Positions 46,591 to 57,100 of a stretch of DNA of 64,000 bases are shown piece by piece. Each line of letters begins with the position of its first letter. The first letter of the stretch is position 1. This DNA comes from Metaphire vulgaris. Lineage: Eukaryota; Annelida; Clitellata; Crassiclitellata; Megascolecidae. The notes under the pieces are model-generated. The model ran no database searches. It had not been told where the DNA came from and saw only the letters and a list, made by a program, of their open reading frames with translations. The translations under genes and the position numbers were made by a program. The stretch covers positions 17,497,881 through 17,561,880 of the forward strand of contig CM030833.1 in NCBI GenBank assembly GCA_018105865.1. Direction: 5' to 3'.

Positions 46591-47663
46591 CGTCCATTAA
46601 AGATTAAAATTCAACTGGGGAAATTTAAATAAATATGATCGCCAGTAGAAAATCAGCCAGATCATTTCATCAATGCAATTTGTTTATTTCGTCTTGTTGC
46701 ATGACGAAAACTAATCAAACAGGCGCACGCACATTGCACTGAAAATCAGGGTCCTCAATTTACTCTCGGACCTGGATGCATTTCTTATAAACACGCAGCT
46801 TTTTGTAATACTTAGATGCCAGTCAGAGCATTTGAATGAGAAATCTTAAAACTTCAAATCTTACTAAACTTTCCAGAAAGTGCAATCTGTTGCAGAGTTT
46901 GGCGAGATGCTCATGGTGGATGTCCATTGCCCATGATGCTTGCTTCAATACATATATCATCAGAACCTTTGACATAAAATTAAGCTGATATTTTTCCTCT
47001 GGCTTTTTCTTTTTATTCGCCAGATTCTAAAGATATCATATTTAAAAAGCTTCTGTGAATCTCACTCAGCACTTTCTAAGTGTTCCATGGTGAATGCATT
47101 TAGCAGTAAAAGTTAAAATGTTGGCACTTTGCACTGCATTGTAATGTAAAGTAGGCTAAATAGCATCCATATCTTTAAACCCTTTACCAACAATGACTCA
47201 TATGTGCATCCATTTTACACTACGCTATAAATATATGGCCGGTAAATGGATTAAACAGTACACTGCAGATTTTATTGTCATGCCCAGGTTATGAAATTGA
47301 ACAAATCACGATCTGGAAACTTTCACTTTCTGTCTATCTGATGAACTGGGAACATGAATTTCTGTACAGTTCATAGATTGGATAGTTGTTAAACTGCCGA
47401 ACTATCTCGCGTACAGTATACGACGCAAGAAACTTCACTGTCTAAAAATTTTATTATTTATCGTTATTTTTAATATTTTTTAATTTAAACTATCTTTTCT
47501 TCAAAAATTAAGATTAATATCCAGAAACTTCCAGATATTAGCCTTGATTTATATTTTAAAAAATTCTTAATCAGCGAAACGTGAAATGACCCGCTAGGTC
47601 ATAAAAAGTAAGTCCTTCATAAAATTTAGTTGAATATTCATGGTTTTAGAACAATCACAAAAA

Positions 47664-47763
47664 GATTTTTTACTTTTCTTATTTTTCTGCTTTTCTCTTT
47701 CTTCCTCTTCCTCCTCGTCACCACCATCTTCTTCACTGCTAGAACCAGCCTCCACAATACTAT
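47664..47763 (-). pseudogene. Decayed copy of Cwc21/SRRM2-type exon 4
   Basis: The minus strand encodes YSIVEAGSSSEED and then an EEEEEREKQKNKK run, matching exon 4 at 18,240-18,332. The donor dinucleotide GT has become AT, and no neighbouring exons of the gene were copied. It is therefore a fragment with no expected product. Confidence 0.85.
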
Positions 47764-48047
47764 AGCCTAGTCGATAACAATTCAGCAATGTTAAACTGTA
47801 ATACTAATAAAATAATTCGATGTGCTTTAGAAGAAATAGAATAGTTTCTTCTTATCACTTCATTTCTCCTGTTTCTTTCACAGCATTACCCAAAGACTTA
47901 AAATCAGTAACTAATAAAATTAAACATCGGTGGCAATAGCATGTCACAGGCATCAACACTTAGTATATCTGTAGTCTTCAAAATTCTAGATAAATGTAAT
48001 TTAATAATCAGATTTGTATCAGTATCACCCTTTTACTTTCTATACAG

Positions 48048-48200
48048 GGGAGCAGGTGCCACGCCAATTTTGGACTTTGTACCGGAGAAAATTCATCAAG
48101 ACTGACAATTTTCTTAGGCTGAACGGATTACGTCCAAGACGTATTGACCTATGCAGCAGGCATACCAAAGCAAATTCTTGCTTATGCGAGCCAGTGTGAA
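48048..48200 (+). pseudogene. Decayed copy of FBP exon 7
   Basis: GCCACGCCAATTTTGGAC with GTACCGGAGAAAATTCATCA matches the exon 7 segment coding for [13 protein letters not shown]. After the HQ codons the frame is lost by small deletions and an in-frame TGA. It joins directly to intron sequence of the Cwc21/SRRM2-type gene at about 48,046. Confidence 0.9.
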
Positions 48201-48349
48201 GCAAAGAATGACGGCAAATTAGTAGGCCTAAATAACTACGCAAAAGCTAGCACGGTAGATATTAACAAACACAAATGGAATATTTGAAATACAATCAGCA
48301 CATCTGCTGTAGGCCTATTATATTCCTTCGTGTTCTATCGGAAGATAGC

Positions 48350-48430
48350 AGAGTACGGGGTTACGCGCTGCAGCGGCGGGTTGACGAAGTGGGTTCAAGC
48401 CCGCTGTTAGCGCCCCTAGTAGCTTTTACA
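48350..48430 (+). other. tRNA-like / SINE-like fragment
   Basis: Contains GTGGGTTCAAGCCCGC, an apparent T-arm with a box B-like core, inside an insertion absent from the FBP 3' flank it interrupts. The rest does not fold as a complete tRNA by eye, so it is probably a SINE head or tRNA relic. Confidence 0.3.
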
Positions 48431-48888
48431 CAGGCAGTAGTGCCTCCTAAGCCACATTAAATCATGAAAAGTTTGAGTTTATGGCAATTGTTGATTTGCT
48501 TGATTAAACTTGGCGCATGATACAAAATGTAATTTAAATTTATGAGATTGTGAAACAACATATGTTGCCACTTGAGAAGGTATATGGATGTAGTCCTTGC
48601 TGTCTATAAACAAGTAGCTGATATTTTTATTTGATCATTTTGTGTAATTAAATTCTATTGCAAAGTTTTTTCAAAGCATATTGAATTAGGTATAAATTAT
48701 ACTGCATATAATAAATTTCACTTTTAATGACTGTACGGATGGTATAGTATTAGAGCTAACATCAACAGTAATTAGCATATCTATATTTTATACCCTTGGT
48801 AATTGGTTCTCAAAGGTCATATGAAGCAAAAATTGTCTGGAGACAAAAATGAATGCGGGTCAACTCCTGTCAGATCATTGAGATAGTC

Positions 48889-49178
48889 GATTGTAGAACA
48901 TTCTCCCCTGGACATAATCCCCCGGACATTATCCCCACCCCGGTACACTCTTTGAAATGACACAGCCGGACATAATCCCCACTTTGTTTACTCTATGGAC
49001 TTTGACTATAATCATTACCCACACCATAAACCAGACACTAAACACTAACCTTAAACGATACTGACCTTTTAAAATTAAGGTTTATTACTTCTTTGCCGGG
49101 GAGGAATATGTCCGGGGGATAATGTTCGGGGAGGATAATGTTCGGGGGATTTTGTCCAGGTGGAGAATGTCCGATACC
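48889..49178. mobile_element. MULE-like fold-back element with GGACATAATCCCC phrases
   Basis: Both arms consist of repeated phrases: left GGACATAATCCCCCGG and GGACATTATCCCC, right complementary GGGGATAATGTTCGGG units. It is flanked by a perfect 9-bp repeat GAGATAGTC (48,880-48,888, 49,179-49,187), the length typical of MULEs. The parent FBP flank at about 35,789 shows the empty site with one copy (GAGATCGTC). Confidence 0.85.
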
Positions 49179-49794
49179 GAGATAGTCATGTCTATACGAA
49201 TCATCAGCTGTTGAACTTTCTATGGTTAATTTTACATGCCTTGATGTTATTTTAAGTTTTCCTTGTCTATTTTCATACTAATCATTTATTTCAAATTGTA
49301 ACATCTCAGCCATTGATAAACAGCATTTTGAATGCATTAGATTTCAGTTGCCAAAATTAGAAATAATTAGACATATTCATGAAGTTGCCTTTTATTTTAT
49401 TATTTATATGAGTATGCCATGCTTGCCGTAACCTAAGAGAATAATTGAATTTTTGTGATTAAGTAGTTTGATTTTGACTTCAATTGCAGTGTAATGAACC
49501 TGATGAGCTGTTAACCCTGTATAGTGTATAGCGACCAGATATTGCTCTATTTGCAAGTATACAATGTACATGTATAATTTAGAGTACCGGTAATGCAAAA
49601 TATTGGTTTGCTTGCATTCTTGCAGCACATGTGTGTGACGTCGCCGTGATCGTAACCCTCCCCTATCGCAAACTGGGTATACGGTCAAGTCATCGGGTGC
49701 CAGCTCATCGGTGCCAATTTGCCGGGTACAATTGATCGGGCGGTCAAATCATCGGTTACCCTTTCATCGGGTGTCAATTCCCCCCGGCTACATT

Positions 49795-50035
49795 TGCCAA
49801 TTGCCAATTCATCAGTGGTCTATTGATCGGACGCTTACATAATTTCAAAGTAGCATAAATGCCAAACCTTGCCATTTACTCGGCTACATTTGCCAATTCA
49901 TAAGTGGTCTATTGATCTGACGCTTACGTAGTTTCAAAGTAGCATACACTGTAAATGCCAACCCTTGCCATTTCCCCGCCTACATTTGCCAATTCATCAG
50001 TTGTCTATTGATCGGACGCTTACATAATATCAAAA
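49795..50035. repeat. Three ~90-bp tandem repeats in the MULE subterminal region
   Basis: Each unit contains CTACATTTGCCAATTCAT, CTATTGATC(G/T)GACGCTTAC and a (A)TTTCAAAGTAGCATA phrase. Such subterminal arrays are frequent transposase-binding regions, though that role is only inferred here. Confidence 0.85.
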
Positions 50036-50261
50036 TAGTATATGTGCTAAACATTGCCATACGGTGATTGTTTAGCATTATTGTTTAAGGTTTAAATGTA
50101 AGCTATACAGCATCGTTAAGGAATAATTAAGTTACGTCACTTAGGTTTGGTAGTACATGTTCCTCATTCTGTCGTTGCTGTGTGTTGATGAGATAACAAC
50201 GTTACACAAGTAAACCCAAAATCGAATACTTAAAAAAATGAAATAAGAAATCTGTTATACA

Positions 50262-51892
50262 TAGAAGTAACTTTTGGAATTAGTGAAAAAGGCAAGCCAA
50301 CCGTGCTATACGAAGGGTTTGAGTACTGGCGCGAAAGAATCAATAAATGTGGGACGACAGCGTGGAAATGTTGCAAAGCGCAAACACTTTCGTGCAAAGC
50401 TCGTATTACAACATCAGACAACCGTATCGTAAGCGTGAAACAACCGGATCATTCACACGAAGGAAATTTATCAAAATCGCTAGCCCGTAAAGCTATCGGT
50501 GAAATGAAGGATAAGATGGCAGAGGTATATTATTGATATTAATGTAATTTTTTAAGCATTGCTGCGATTATGCCATATAGTCATTTACCATAGTTCACAA
50601 TTTTTAATTTGGTGTTTAAATTCGTGTCCAACAACTTGTGTTTTAAATCGATTAAATTTTTTCTTGATTTATATCGGCTGACAGGTGACGGCGACACCCA
50701 GCACAGTTCAAGGGGTTGTTTTCCCTCATTTACAAGATCATGTAGCCTGATGTTAGCCTACTTATGGCGTTACCGAAGTCGTCAGCGATTAAGCGAACAC
50801 TGCAAAGGAAAAGACAGAAAATTAATACTGCTGCCAGCGGTTCAATTCCATTACCGGCTTTGCCAAGTGATCATAATTTCACCATTCCAGAAGAATTTAA
50901 ATCTATGGTTATGCATGACTCCGAGCAGGGTGACGACAGAATTTTAATTCTCAGATGTACTGAACTACTTGATGGCCTAGCCCGCGCTGACCTCTGGCTC
51001 GGTGACGAGACGTTCAAAGTGTGGTCTCTGGAATGTTCTATCAACTTTACACCATTCATTTCTCTTATGCACAAAACGTCAACCTGCAGCTGTGTACTGT
51101 CTGTTGCAAAACAAAACACATCTGCTACAGATACTAAAATTTTGCAGCAATTGGCTGTTCTCGTCCCTACAGCGGCACCCAAAACCATTGTGGTAGACTT
51201 TGAAAGAGCGGCAATGGAACGCGTTTGGTACTGCATACCCAAATGCAGCAGTCTCTGGTTGCTACTTTCATTTATGCCAAAGCATTCAGCGAAAGGTAAA
51301 TGAGTTCGAGCTTAAAGTTATGTATGAAAGCAACAACTGGGTGATAATTTTCATACGCTGCCTGTCGGCGCTGGCGTATGTTCCGCCCGGCGATGTGGTC
51401 GAGGCGTTTGATCTGTTGTCCGAGAACAAACCTGGAATGGATGAGGAAACGAACGCCAAGATCGATGAGACCCTCACGTACTTTGAACATACTTATGTTA
51501 GAGGTGGACGTCTACGCGGCCGCGGTGATAATTATGCCCCGCCGTTGTTTGCCGTTGAGTTGTGGAACAAATATGCGGCCGGTTGTAGTGGTAGGCCTAT
51601 AGCATGTACCACAAACATAACGGAGGGCTTCAATTATGGAATCCAATCGTTATTTCAATGTCATCATCCCAACATTTGGACGTTTCGTAAAGGGATCAGG
51701 ACAGACATCCAAAAGCAGAAGGCAAAGTTCCTGCATGACTTAACAGGAATAACGGAGACAGGTATTACCCGATACAAACGTTTGAATGAACGCGTCAGCG
51801 AAGCAGTAGTCGGATATGGACGCGCTGAGGTGCTGCTATATTTGCGAGCTTTAGCTCACCTGTCACATTCACAATTAAGACGGGTTTTTTAA
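50262..51892 (+). pseudogene. FLYWCH zinc finger and MULE transposase, frameshifted
   Basis: The first part reads VTFGISEKGKPTVLYEGFEY and WKCCKAQTLSCKARI, then HSHEG: a complete FLYWCH finger (Cys, Cys, His, His). A possible donor at 50,526 or a stop interrupts it. From about 50,764 the transposase reads IKRTLQRKRQK, DLWLGDETFK (expected first catalytic Asp region), PKTIVVDFERAAM (second Asp region), AVSGCYFHLCQSIQRKV and TTNITEGFNYG, ending at 51,892. Between 51,055 and 51,220 the protein needs at least three changes of frame to follow the family pattern, so it cannot produce an intact transposase. The family call rests on motif order recalled for MULE proteins. Confidence 0.85.
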
Positions 51893-52392
51893 TCTATGTG
51901 ACTTTGTGTTCATGTTTTAGTGTTATGTTTATTGAGCAAAAACGTTATACTTTTAATTCACTTGCCTGATTTGTTGACTCTATTGATTTAAATATTTGAC
52001 TTTAGACCTAGTATATGTTTTTGTATTAAGTTTTTTTAGCAATCCTAAACCTTTTAACCTGAGCGCAATACGACTTAATTTTATTTAACGGAGCTGATTT
52101 ATTTGAAACTCTATTGCTTTGCATAAGTGACTTGATGTTTCTGTTTAAGTTCATGTTTCTGAGCAAAAAAATCGATTTACTTTTAATTAACGGAGGTGAT
52201 TTTTATATAACACTTTCAATTTGCATTTATTTTCCATTGATACACTCCAAATGACCGCCCAACAATTGTACCCGGCGATTTGACACCCGACAAAATGGCA
52301 ACCGATGATTTGACCCTAATTCTGCAAACTGTCACGCTATCCTAGACGCAGGGGCGTCGTGACCATGAGGCAAGTGAGGCCAGTGCCTCATG

Positions 52393-52422
52393 GTGTCTAA
52401 GGGCGGCGGCGGCGGCGGCGAG
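52393..52422. repeat. (GGC)n short repeat in a MITE-like fragment
   Basis: GGCGGCGGCGG run next to CAGGGGCGTCGTGACC at 52,350, which looks like one end of a CAGGGGCGT-type MITE. The other end was not found. Confidence 0.5.
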
Positions 52423-52618
52423 TAACGTTGCTACATAACTTACGCTAACATAAACAAAATGCAAGTGTAAAACAATACAAATCAGAAGGTCAGAGAAGGC
52501 ATTGTTGTAAGTCACCAATGACATCACGCCAATGTTCGTCGTTGTAATTTCCCTTGTTCAATTTCTCGTCGTTCGTTTAATTGTTTTTCGCTAAAAGTAG
52601 ATTAGGGGCAGGTATAGC

Positions 52619-52813
52619 CAGTGTTTAATCTAGGCCGTTTTCGGGAGGGATTGCCATTTTTCTCCCCCGGAAATTTCAAATTCTCCCGGAAATTTTGGAA
52701 TACTATATGGACTAACAGCGGACCCTAGCAGAATTCCCCCCGCCTTTGTCAGTTTCCGACCCCCGGCTTTTTCAGTTTCCCCCTCGGAGTCCAGTAGTCT
52801 AGATTAAACACTG
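52619..52813. mobile_element. hAT-type MITE, CAGTGTTTAATCTAG termini
   Basis: Left end CAGTGTTTAATCTAG and right end CTAGATTAAACACTG are exact complements, between perfect 8-bp repeats GGTATAGC (52,611-52,618, 52,814-52,821). It is 195 bp with no coding capacity, and lies between the MULE and desaturase block B. Confidence 0.96.
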
Positions 52814-52885
52814 GGTATAGCTAATCTGAGATCGGTATAGCTCCCTTTTAGACTTTTCTTGTACATGTATGCTGACTGCAGAATT

Positions 52886-52889
<4 letters not shown>

Positions 52890-52946
<57 letters not shown>
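52890..52946. repeat. (TA)n microsatellite at the left edge of desaturase block B
   Basis: Long uninterrupted AT repeat bracketed by GAATTTCACT and its complement AGTGAAATTC, so the repeat plus flanks form one perfect palindrome. It marks the start of similarity with block A. Confidence 0.9.
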
Positions 52947-52951
<5 letters not shown>

Positions 52952-53492
52952 AATTCGAACGTGTTAAGGACCTGCCAGGGATCTAATGTTCCTCCCATGT
53001 CCTATTTTCACAAATAGGAAATTGGAGCAGACTATTAAATAAATAAATTAAAGAGAGCTGTCTCTTATTATAAAGCCCAACAGCTGAATTGCTGAACCAA
53101 GGCCTCAGCTGCTGATTATAACGTGTCGTTTAATTGATTTAACTCTTTGTCGACTCTTGTCTGTTCATCTCTGCCTTTGAGTCAATTTATACCGCTTTGT
53201 AAGGAATTAGTTTTTCCTCCGAACAATACAAAGACAACGACGTGTAAGTTAATTGTGGATTATTCTAGGCCTCTAGAGCATCAGGCTGTCAGCCCGGGGA
53301 TGCTTTACGTAAAAATTGAAATTTTAATATTTATTGTTCCGCTAGTCTAACATGGTCTTCAAAAGGATCAAACCGACATCTGAAACCTTATATCATAGTT
53401 CTATCAACGGCTGCAATTGTATAAATAGAAATAGTTTACTGTAGCTGATATTTAAATTTTTATTTCTGCCTGTTTCGATCTGTAACTCACCT

Positions 53493-53665
53493 TGGGATAC
53501 GGACAACTCACCCCCAGTACTTGCACCCAGACAACTCGCCCCCAGTAACTCGCCCAGACAAATTCGCAAAGAATTTAATTGAGGGGCGAATTTTTGGGAC
53601 CGAGTTACTGGGGTCCAATTTTCGGCAGCTAGTTTGTTGGGGACGATTTGTCCGTAAAACACTAA
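53493..53665. mobile_element. Fold-back element with CAACTCGCCCCCAGTAACT phrases
   Basis: The left arm repeats ACAACTC(A/G)CCCCCAGTA and CCCAGACAA; the right arm has complementary GAGTTACTGGGG and GACGATTTGTCC. Flanking AACTCACCT and CACTAACCT agree at 7 of 9 positions. Block A at about 37,755 shows the empty site (ATCACCTTATATTG), confirming a block B-specific insertion. Confidence 0.78.
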
Positions 53666-54155
53666 CCTTATATTGCAACTGTTAGTCTGTTATAGAGACT
53701 TTTTGAAGATTCTATTATGTCAAGCCAAAACCATATATTTCTTCTATTCAAAATTTGCAGATCTTTCTTTCAGAAATGTTTATTCAATTAAGCGCGTATT
53801 CTTTTGTAAGATTCACCCGATCAGCTCAGTGACAGATTATATTTTCGGATGAAATAATTAATTGCAGGAATCAGGTCGAAATTTTCAGCCAGAGACTCGA
53901 TCAGAGAGAAAGATGACGATCTCCCTTTGCCATTGGTTTCATATAAAAATGCACTACAATATGGTCCTGTAGAAATTATCAGTAAAGGCTGACAAAATTA
54001 GGCCTCTGTGATAAGCGCACAATACTTTTAGATAAAGCCATTTAGCATAGTTGACAAAACAGTGGGTTAAATTTATGTTGCAAGTGCAAGATAACATTTC
54101 AAGCTTATATTTTTGGTGTAATCTGCTTCAATTGTAGCTGATTCGTAAGCGAGTC

Positions 54156-57100
54156 ATGCCACCAAAGAACATTAACGCTGATGTTGATGAAGATGAAGAT
54201 GAGCGAAGTAATGAGCTTGAGACTCCCATGATTACTGCTGAGCAAAAGCGTCTTCCGCTGCAGATTGTCTGGCGAAATGTCATTTGGTACACTGTCCTGC
54301 ACTGCATGGCACTATACGGCCTGTTACTTATTCCACGCGCCCATCCTTATACCTGGATATGGGTGGACCAATTTATACAGTACTACATGGCTGTTATTTT
54401 ATAATGCTGCTTTTACAATCTCCTAATGAGTCTTGATTAGAAAGTTAAAAATGCTTGTGAGAGTTGTCTTAAAGCTAGAATTACCTAGCCACAGTCAGCG
54501 TAGGGCCCATTTATGGTGCTTCACTTCTAAATCGATAACACTGGTTTACATCAAATTTATTGTCTAAGTTTTCTTAACAGATTAAGGACAATTTCAATGT
54601 CCTAAATCCAAATATAACATTGGTTTTGCTCAATCAGGTCAACTTTTTGATATATCGCTTTTATGATTTTTCATGTATACATGTGTTTTTCTATTAACGC
54701 CATGCAGATTTCATTATAATGAAATGGTCAACACACAGTTTGTTACCTGCAAAGTAAGACCTGTTCTTGATTAATTTTGGCCTGATTCCAAAAATGTTAA
54801 CTGTTTTGCCCCCATCGGCTCTAGTTTTTGAGATACGGCTTAGTCGTCCTTGTATTTTGGTTTTTGCAGAATCACTTAATCTATTCAAATTCTATAACTG
54901 AACAGCACAAATCTTCAAAACAACAACTATTACATATTTAGATACAACTATATTAATAAGTGAATTAGTTGTCATTCATTTTGTCACACTAGAAATCAGA
55001 AAAATGACACTTCAAGCATTTAACCTGCAAATTGTATTTCTAAATGTGTCCTGGAGGTATGTTGCTGCTCCTGCGTCCACAATTACCTCAAAACAGTTGT
55101 CATGAATCAAGTTTATTTAATTAAATAATATAATTTATGATACTGCACATGATTTCTTCTGAAATATAAAACCTTTATACAATACTAAAAGCACATAGAG
55201 CAAATATATGTAATCATCATTTACTGCTATAGGATTGTAATATCTAAAAAAACTAGAGCTAATGAGTCTGATGCCATATTTGAGGACCCATAAATATATT
55301 AAGAAACTGCTTCTAAGGCAACAGGGCAACACAAATTGTTGCAATGTGATATAGGCAATTATCATGCACTTGCTGTCTAATCTCAAAAACTAGAGCTGAT
55401 AGAAACAATCTGATGCCACAGTCACTAAGAAACAGGTCTTACTTCTAAGGCAACAGGGCAACACAAATTTTTTTGTTGCCATTTATGGTTATCATGCATA
55501 TCAATATATGGCTCTCAAAAACTAAATCGATAAATCTGATTTTGGACAGCACCTAAATATAACACCCTGAAAATGCAGTTGATTTAGTTATAAGACTAGA
55601 TTTTTTTAACACTTTAGCAAAAAAACCGATTCATTTTCAGTTTTAGAATAAATTTTTAAAAACTTAGCCAAAAACATTTTTTTTTGTAAACATGATTTCA
55701 ATGACCTGGAACTGTTACAGTCTGCAGGTCTAACATTTTCAATCCCATTAGCAAAATTCAATATTGCCAATAGGCCTACTGGCAAAGTTGGAAGTTGATC
55801 AATCTGATTCAATCATGCTGGCATGCTGCCGGATGATTGATACTTCCATTCTGTCCGATTTTTTCATCGGAAGCCATCTTGGCAAAGTGGTTTTTAAAGC
55901 AATTTTGGACTAGATTTACAGAAAGGGAGTACTTTTCAGATGGTTTATAGAAGGCTAGGTGGCTAATTTATATGCTAGCACTGTATTTTCTTACTTCTGG
56001 ACTATAATTGATTTCGCCTACGGCTGCTAATCTGCTATAGAAAGACCAACAATAAAGTGAAATACTTCTTCCTTTATTTTTAAATTACCGGATTATTTTA
56101 AAATCTTGCGTTTTTCTAATTGACTGGCTTGTTTTCGATGAATATGCTCTTGTTTTTCACCTCAGCTGCCGTTCTTTATGCGGTAAATGGACTTGGCGTA
56201 ACAGCTGGAGTGCATCGCCTGTGGACGCATCGCTCATACCGTGCCAGGCTGCCACTTCGCATACTGTTGGCCGTTTTTAACTGCAGTGCTTTTCAGGTAA
56301 AAGAAAACACCGTTAGCCTGTTCTTTTAAAGTTCAAGCGGATGCTTCAACAAGCTTAGCGCATGGAGTGCCCTAATTAACATGAAACCAAGAAATAACAT
56401 CATTCTCTATAGTAAGCCAAGTTGCAAGGCCGTATACCTTTAAACATTGGCATCCTCAGATCCTTAGAAACGCTAATTTCTATAGCCTAATGCTGCTGGC
56501 GTTGTTGTCGAGTGAGACTCAATTCAATGAGGAGAGAACAAATTGGTGATCTTGGTTTGTGCTTTCCCAGCACACAGGCATGCGCCATTCGTTAAAATAC
56601 TGTATTTCCCATAATTTTTTGATCGTTGGTGTTAGGGTGAGGCGATTGACGCTAAATCAAACAATATTTTAATATAATAGGCCAAATGCATTGTGGCTTA
56701 AGCAGCAGTATTGATTTCGTACCTCTATCTCTCATAGGCCTATATGGCATCTCAATGGCTGAAAAGATATGCTAGGCTCGCGCGCAGGAGCCTGCATCTG
56801 AATCGCTCATTATTTGACATGCCTTGTTAGCAATGATTAAAGCTGAAATAAATGGTGATTTGACTGCAGAGTTACATCATAGATTGGGCGCGCGACCACC
56901 GCGTGCACCACAAGTACTCAGAAACTGACGCTGATCCATACAACGCCAAACGAGGCTTCTTTTTCGCCCACGTAGGCTGGCTCCTAGTACGCAAGCACCC
57001 GGACGTCAAGGAAAAGGGCAAGTTAATTGACCTCAGCGACCTCTACTCTGATCCAGTATGCGTTATTCAGAAAAAGTGAGTAGGTCTATTTAGTTCGCAA

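Larger units (their letters stand above)
37231..46890. repeat. Tandem duplication block A
   Basis: Starting with CCTATTTTCACGAATAGGAA, the sequence aligns with 52,946-60,900 through the promoter, all four desaturase exons, introns and 3' flank, ending near TTGAATGAGAAATCTTAAAA (about 46,833; 60,855 in block B). Introns are visibly more diverged than exons. Block-specific transposon insertions account for most length differences. Confidence 0.88.
46885..49400. repeat. Chimeric segmental duplicate of Cwc21/SRRM2-type and FBP gene pieces
   Basis: Three sources are seen. About 46,885-47,395 is an inverted copy of about 17,155-17,670. About 47,425-48,045 is a direct copy of about 17,880-19,108 without the later LINE. 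About 48,048-49,400 is a direct copy of about 35,185-36,010, the end of FBP exon 7 and its 3' flank. The second junction is simplest as a copy of the 17.9-36 kb region with 19.1-35.2 kb deleted. The segment lies between the two desaturase blocks. Confidence 0.85.
49676..52323 (+). mobile_element. FLYWCH-MULE (Phantom-like) DNA transposon
   Basis: The left end with GGTCAAGTCATCGGGTGCC and GCCGGGTACAATTG aligns with the complement of the right end (GGTCAAATCATCGGTTGCC, GCCGGGTACAATTG) over about 65 bases. Outside both ends is GCAAACTG (49,668-49,675, 52,324-52,331), an 8-bp target duplication within the MULE range. The left subterminal region holds three tandem repeats of about 90 bp (49,795-50,030). 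The interior encodes a FLYWCH zinc finger and a MULE transposase, now broken. Lacking introns of note and with clear ends, it is a moderately recent arrival. Confidence 0.88.

Noticed and set aside
48350..48430. Functional tRNA gene
   Set aside because: Only a T-arm-like segment is convincing; acceptor and anticodon arms do not pair.
50871..51242. 123-codon minus-strand frame opposite the MULE transposase
   Set aside because: Shadow of the transposase coding strand.
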